This document shows, in pieces, positions 7,901 through 11,188 of a stretch of 11,188 bases of DNA (the stretch's first letter is position 1; the number at the start of each line of letters is the position of its first letter). Where the stretch lies: NCBI GenBank assembly GCA_030374735.1, contig JASCIV010000856.1, forward strand, positions 1-11,188, in the 5' to 3' direction. A program made the translations under genes and the position numbers. Origin of the DNA: Gracilaria caudata (taxonomy: Eukaryota > Rhodophyta > Florideophyceae > Gracilariales > Gracilariaceae). The notes below the pieces were generated by a model. That model had not been told where the DNA came from, ran no database searches, and was given only the letters and a program-made list of their open reading frames with translations.

Positions 7901-9510
7901 CATATTCTGCGGCACGCGTGATGGAGTTCAAAAAGCTCGTTAGTGCAGCCCATAAAGCTGGGCTAAGAGTAATTATGGACGTGGTCTACAACCACACGGC
8001 TGAGGACAGTAATGAATTTAACTTGGAAGCTCGTTTTTCTTTCAACGGTCTCGCCCCACGATATTACTACCGCACCTGTGGAAACACTCCGGTTGCCCAC
8101 AACGGTGAGAGCACATGTGGAAGGAGAGAACCGAGTGAGCCCAGATGCGGTGAGTGCTATTCGAATGGCTCAGGTTGCGGAAATGAATTTCGCAGTGAAT
8201 CCCCTATGGGGCGAAAGTTCATCGTCGATTCCTTGAAGTTTTGGGTCACCGAATATGGAGTTGACGGATTTAGATTTGATCTTCTGGGCTTGATTGATGT
8301 GGAAACAATACAACAAGCAGTGGACGAGCTGAAGGCCATCGACGCAGGTATTGTTGTCTACGGCGAACCTTGGATAGGTGGTCTGTCACCAATCAAGGCA
8401 ACTGACAAAGGTTCACAGCGCTCCAAAGGTTTTGCAGTCTTCAATGACACTTTTCGTAACGCGATTAGGGGTTCTCCATTTGATACAGAGGAGACCTTCA
8501 TTATGGACGGTGGTAGGGTAACGGAAGTGAAAGGTGGTATTATAGGCTCTGTAGATATGTTCGCAGATTCGCCTTTTGAAAGCATCAACTATGTCGAGTG
8601 CCATGACAATCGCACATTATGGGACCACTTACACCACTACATTCGACTACGAACCGATACTATCAAATTCAACGAAGAAGACGTAAGACGAATGCACAAG
8701 TTGGCAGCAGTTCTAGTGCTTACATCCCAAGGAATTCCATTCATCCAGGCCGGGCAGGAAATGTGCAGAACAAAGTTTGACGATGAGAATTCATACGAGT
8801 CACCAGACGAGATCAACATGATTCGCTGGGGCACGAAATTGAAAGAGTGGTCCACTGTTCAGTATTACCGTGGACTCATTCTCTTGCGCCGCGCTCATCC
8901 TGAAATCTTTTGTATGGAAACTGCAGATGAGATTCATAGCAAGATAGTTTTCTATGAAGACTGTGGTCTCCATGTTCCTGATCGATGTATTGGATACCGA
9001 ATCAAAGGAGATCCCGAAAAACTGCTAAAGCGGCTCCAGGAAAATCAGGCCGAAGTTGATTGGAAAGAACATGCTCTTGAGGAGGAATCACAACGCTGGT
9101 CTGAAGTTGTGGTTCTTTTTAATGCAACACCCCTTCAAGTTGTATTCGAGTTACCTGGGAAGAAGGCTGACGTGATGTGGATGCAGATAGTGAACTCATC
9201 TACCGCTGGCACGCGTACTGTAAACGGTCCACTGGTTGGCTCGCTAGAAGTTGGTGGTCGTTCGGCGGCCGTATTGCGACGCGCATCACCTATAGAATGT
9301 TATGACTCGCAGCTTGAAGTGCGTCTTGGATCCATAGCTGAAGCTCACTGTTCATTTCATGGCGATGATCCTCTCTCGAGATACGCTGTCGGATTAGAAC
9401 CACGGCCGACAACGGAAGAGCAAGCTCTCAAGAACGAGTCAATCTCTCAACGACTACAGTTTCTGAAAAGGACGGAGACAAAGACAGGAGGGACGAAGAC
9501 GTCATACTAG
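4993..9510 (+). CDS. Type I pullulanase / limit-dextrinase-like debranching enzyme (GH13) with multiple N-terminal CBM41-like modules
   Basis: Predicted 1505-residue, intronless enzyme. The family hydrolyses alpha-1,6 branch links of pullulan and starch-type glucan. GH13 motifs are complete: YELHIRD (852-858), region I DVVYNHT (996-1002), region II GFRFDLLGL with nucleophile Asp1096, region III YGEPW with acid/base Glu1125, region IV CHDN with Asp1205. The type I pullulanase signature YNWGYDP appears as YRWGYMP (950-956). CBM48 lies at about 730-845 (FRCFAPAADRV). The N-terminus has an aromatic-Tyr-x-Arg pattern at Tyr10, 138, 244, 354 and 488, suggesting five CBM41-like modules; the last has DGWDLWSWD with Trp499/502/504. 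A Cys-rich insertion lies at 1029-1062, and a charged tail follows the C-terminal beta domain. ATG 4993 (GCCATGA) is preferred because CBM41 begins at once; ATG 4867 in the same frame has T at -3 and would add 42 residues. No signal peptide or transit peptide is visible, so a cytosolic storage-glucan role is inferred. The first 160 or so codons are far more GC-rich than the rest. Confidence 0.92.
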   Translation: MTTSILVVHYHRARGDYHQWSLVVRDARAASRYAQSVPAARTAFGALFRVPLPPGERLHLRLVHPTLVDCDKTPFDPARIADVDGEKHVFVMGAREMVAATPAELTGLMSVQAECDEGWLVLYGFCTKRDVFGATVHYRVPEMPALFVLDVEQLSSTVSFTVQRSHRHAVASDAQSSFATFHAPFPSHISLCSGSSRTSCDLFQLLVQQAARSRYLSSQIHSPHTLAVKPPPMLAPSKHLILFYYRLDRSSPAVTITVKATSTSATTNLQPISLPSPYHTARAFSVDITQLLQQQPSTKSDYPQLSIVPVRKSSATTIRESPLVWRPSLGLRVIYAQSFPTLLTPSNVDITIIYHRYDHHWSEWELHVWTNATEHYPAFTTKLTPTRPYIPGQIAFHLTGYIFPYKTQVCAEPVRMKLHPAQTTVNEFGHTVIGEPYRDAFRRDVIREWTSAQPPAQILHFVQGDSKIYVRPPEPQRFNSQRCFRIRYRRFLPSDYDGWDLWSWDTTDPASHRVALEPVAETRAWIDFVVDRACYGGGSSICLLPRRGGDAWLEKDGVERIWNASLFEDYRESNVERSHFDDRYDHLPTFIITQHTNFVLRSLDEVKSMTDAYVDGDHSVVVTMPVPFGWVSQPKASGRQSLPDITFKLLERSVQPRYSDERQNLDCVPGRILRYRKSKQLSPTKLRFLFDGSVATFEEDFLVENVIVDVSPFATVRLHWEKHEDEDKYFYEGSLGWAYSVGQCVFRCFAPAADRVSVVLYEKATDDAGRTVVPMRRIPQGCWKATVAKDLKGMYYKLLAEGENKRLFPGVEVIDPYSRCNTAHTGRGLIYGTDTTTVHERPSINAAELIVYELHIRDITIDKFSGIRNGGKFLGLAERGTKMKLKPGKVPQRKALTPWEPEALPRAEKELSQLDKFSTGLDHIAQMGVSAIQIMPVQDFDNNEADDTSYRWGYMPVHFNSPDGWYASSTYSAARVMEFKKLVSAAHKAGLRVIMDVVYNHTAEDSNEFNLEARFSFNGLAPRYYYRTCGNTPVAHNGESTCGRREPSEPRCGECYSNGSGCGNEFRSESPMGRKFIVDSLKFWVTEYGVDGFRFDLLGLIDVETIQQAVDELKAIDAGIVVYGEPWIGGLSPIKATDKGSQRSKGFAVFNDTFRNAIRGSPFDTEETFIMDGGRVTEVKGGIIGSVDMFADSPFESINYVECHDNRTLWDHLHHYIRLRTDTIKFNEEDVRRMHKLAAVLVLTSQGIPFIQAGQEMCRTKFDDENSYESPDEINMIRWGTKLKEWSTVQYYRGLILLRRAHPEIFCMETADEIHSKIVFYEDCGLHVPDRCIGYRIKGDPEKLLKRLQENQAEVDWKEHALEEESQRWSEVVVLFNATPLQVVFELPGKKADVMWMQIVNSSTAGTRTVNGPLVGSLEVGGRSAAVLRRASPIECYDSQLEVRLGSIAEAHCSFHGDDPLSRYAVGLEPRPTTEEQALKNESISQRLQFLKRTETKTGGTKTSY

Positions 9511-9840
9511 TCACCAGCACAAAGACCGTACAGCAAAGGAAAGCTGAGGGGCTCTGAATATGCGTACTCTCCACGTCCCTTACGACAGAACAGATAGAAA
9601 TAGACTACGATAGGATAACACCAAAGTTTCACTTTCAAAACACTGACTCTTACCTTCGGTAAGACATTTACTTCTATCGCAGCTATGCTCTGTGTTTCCT
9701 ACCGGTAAGGCCCGTACCGGTGACTATAAGAGCATCATGCAGCATGATCTTAGGCATGATGCCTACCAAGAAACCTAAAGTTGTCCCAAAATTCCCAAAT
9801 TCCTTCCCCCATATCAGGGAGACGAGGGAAATCGCATACT
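9511..9840. other. 3' flank of the pullulanase gene; no gene seen
   Basis: No reading frame of note on either strand. It presumably holds the 3' UTR of the pullulanase and includes the hairpin cluster at 9648-9765. No AATAAA is found here; the best poly(A)-like word is AATAGA near 9599. Confidence 0.5.
9648..9765. repeat. Cluster of short hairpins in the 3' flank
   Basis: Several short inverted repeats stand close together. TCTTACC-TTC-GGTAAGA (9648-9664) has a 7-bp stem. TACCGGTA (9700-9707) is a palindrome and TACCGGT recurs at 9715-9721. ATCATGC-A-GCATGAT (9734-9748) has 7 bp. TAGGCA-TGA-TGCCTA (9751-9765) has 6 bp. GCATCATGC (9732-9740) can also pair with GCATGATGC (9754-9762), so the last two hairpins have a mutually exclusive alternative. 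Confidence 0.6.
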
Positions 9841-10678
9841 AAATAGAGCATCCCCACCAAGGGCACCAAAAAGGTAGAAAAAAAACACGATATAGGATAT
9901 AAAATAGACCCTATACCCAAACTCAGTTGTACCCAAAACGTTAGTGTAAGTCACAGGGACCCAAAAAGTAAAATTTTGCCATATTTCACATTTTCTGTTC
10001 TTTAACTTCTTTCAAGCATCGTTTTGCGAAGGTTTGCATGCTCTGTTGAAGTACGACTAGATCCATGCAAAATACTCATCTATTCTCAATAGCGTAGCCC
10101 TTCAATATCAAAAATACCTCCATGTATACTTTTGCAATGCGGAATTATAAAATTCCATAACAATTTCCTGACGTTTATATATTTCATTCCTCTATCTTAA
10201 TATTGTCTCTTTTCCTTTAATCTGAAACAATTTATGACACTATTTACAACAAACCACTCATCACAAGATATATTTCAAAAAAATCTATTCTTCTATAAAA
10301 CTTGCACAAGAAAACTAAATAAATATTTCTGTTTTAAAACTTAAATGAAAACTTATAAATATGTTAACACCAGCGCAAAAAACTAAAAAGTGCTTTACAA
10401 CTTTTCATTGTACAAAATATTTTACTAATAATTTTAATGGAGGTATGTCGATTTTTTGAAGCTTTGACGTTAATTCAAAAGTCGTATATCATTTCATTTA
10501 CTGCTTTTGGAGAGTAAAAAGTTTGATTTACTTCAAATAACGATGCTGAACGGATACCTCAAACAAAATACTTACTGGTAGCCGTTCGCAATTGTAGAGC
10601 ATTTGTTTTGGATCCGTCTAGCCGTTTGATGTAGTAGAGCTTCAGCCGCTCATGTAACTTGATCGCTTTGATCTTGTA
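9841..10678. other. AT-rich non-coding stretch
   Basis: From about 9950 to 10570 the sequence is clearly AT-rich, with many A and T runs, unlike the genes before it. No coding signal is seen on either strand. One perfect hairpin, GGAATT-ATAA-AATTCC, lies at 10141-10156. Two weakly similar segments start TAGCCGTT at 10579 and 10619, 40 bases apart. It looks like intergenic or decayed repeat DNA. Confidence 0.55.
10141..10156. repeat. 6-bp inverted repeat with ATAA loop
   Basis: GGAATT and AATTCC flank ATAA. It is perfect but short and in AT-rich sequence, so chance is a serious alternative. Confidence 0.4.
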
Positions 10679-11028
10679 CTAGAATTCTTCAATAAAGATC
10701 AAGCACAACGAGAACCTTTGTGCTGCAAAATGTGGAACAATCGCATTTTTGGTATCCGGAGGATGATTATACTCATAAGATGGTGAGTACCTCTGAAGGT
10801 GACGTGGAGATGGTATGAGTTTTCCCCAATTTTGGGTTGAATTTTGGAGGCTTTTTGTGAGGACCTTTGTAGGTGGACTTGGTATCATTACCTGTTGGCG
10901 GGTGGTACACGGTGTACTGTTGGACATCTGGCAGCATATATTTTGGCAACACCGTCGAGGGTTGGTATCTGGCACCCTGACACTGGGTTCGCCACGTGTA
11001 TGGACCTCAGAAGGTGTGCACCATACTA
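10679..11028. other. Unassigned stretch with weak open frames on both strands
   Basis: The base composition returns to mixed, and frames of 60-98 codons are open on both strands. None starts with a recognisable motif or resembles a known family, and the plus and minus frames overlap one another. A near-repeat ACCTCTGAAGGTG / ACCTCAGAAGGTG lies at 10789-10801 and 11004-11016. I see no supportable gene; remains of a mobile element are possible. Confidence 0.35.
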
Positions 11029-11031
11029 GTT

Positions 11032-11051
11032 AATATTATTAGAATAATATT
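11032..11051. repeat. Perfect 9-bp inverted repeat, AT-rich
   Basis: AATATTATT (11032-11040), a 2-base AG loop, then AATAATATT (11043-11051). TACT and AGTA just outside (about 11024 and 11053) could extend it with an uneven bulge. It lies at the point where AT-rich and GC-rich sequence meet. Confidence 0.6.
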
Positions 11052-11061
11052 CAGTAGAACC

Positions 11062-11102
11062 TACTTAGGTGAGCGCGACCTCACCGTCGCGAGCACTAAG
11101 TA
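11062..11102. repeat. Two-part hairpin
   Basis: Outer stem TACTTAG (11062-11068) with CTAAGTA (11096-11102); inner stem CGCGAC (11074-11079) with GTCGCG (11086-11091), closing a CTCACC loop. GTGAG (11069-11073) can instead pair with CTCAC (11080-11084), a competing fold. Confidence 0.55.
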
Positions 11103-11188
11103 AACGCAACTGAGTCGCGTTCTCTTTCTAGAGTTCCGGGTTAAGGTCGCCACTGCCTACGTCGGTTCACAACTCCTTTAGGAGGGTA
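11103..11188. other. Hairpin-rich window end, possible start of a repeat element
   Basis: No gene is seen. It holds a near-palindrome, AACGC-A-ACT-G-AGT-C-GCGTT, starting near 11103, and a small hairpin CTCC-TTTA-GGAG (11173-11184). Together with the two preceding hairpins this makes about 150 bases unusually dense in short inverted repeats, running off the window edge. Confidence 0.4.

Noticed and set aside
10679..11033. Small open frames of 61-98 codons on both strands
   Set aside because: They overlap each other and show no motif, promoter or recognisable family. They look like chance frames or decayed repeat DNA.
11160..11176. GGTTCACAACTCC as a tRNA T-arm (B box)
   Set aside because: The loop is too long, and no A box, anticodon arm or acceptor stem of the right spacing is present upstream.
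1..11188. CRISPR arrays, phage or defence genes, rRNA
   Set aside because: No regularly spaced direct repeats, no Cas, phage or defence-like proteins, and no rRNA-like conserved stretches. The gene content is nuclear eukaryotic.

Overview
The window looks like nuclear DNA of an intron-poor, gene-dense eukaryote. It holds long uninterrupted reading frames for eukaryotic proteins: a mitochondrial-type translation factor with a basic, Ser/Arg-rich leader and an F-box protein. There are no Shine-Dalgarno/operon signals, starts have Kozak-like contexts, and genes lie on both strands. A very large pullulanase without a visible targeting peptide would fit an organism that stores starch in the cytosol. 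A red alga is my best guess, but this rests on inference and not on any diagnostic marker.

Layout. 1-92: 5' leader with a run of 22 C. 93-2291 (+): full-length mitochondrial translation initiation factor IF-2. 2292-2357: only 66 bases separate it from the convergent F-box gene. 2358-3977 (-): F-box protein with a degenerate beta-propeller-like C-terminal part. 4144-4479 (-): short Ser/Pro-rich reading frame, either an independent small gene or the first exon of the F-box gene. 4480-4992: GC- and CpG-rich divergent promoter region. 4993-9510 (+): intronless 1505-residue type I pullulanase (GH13) with what look like five tandem CBM41-like modules before CBM48 and the catalytic barrel. 9511-11188: no supportable gene. 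This flank holds a hairpin cluster (9648-9765), a clearly AT-rich stretch (about 9950-10570), and a hairpin-dense end (11032-11188) that may be the edge of a repeat element.

Functionally the genes are unrelated housekeeping and metabolic functions: organellar translation, probable SCF-type ubiquitin-ligase substrate recognition, and alpha-1,6 debranching of storage glucan. The linkage that matters is regulatory. The pullulanase and the Ser/Pro-rich/F-box unit are transcribed divergently from one CpG-rich region, and the IF-2 and F-box transcripts must converge in a very small space. No new multi-gene system is evident. The most unusual items are the multi-module N-terminus and Cys-rich insertion of the pullulanase, the possible 5' intron joining the two minus-strand reading frames, and the structured 3' flank.
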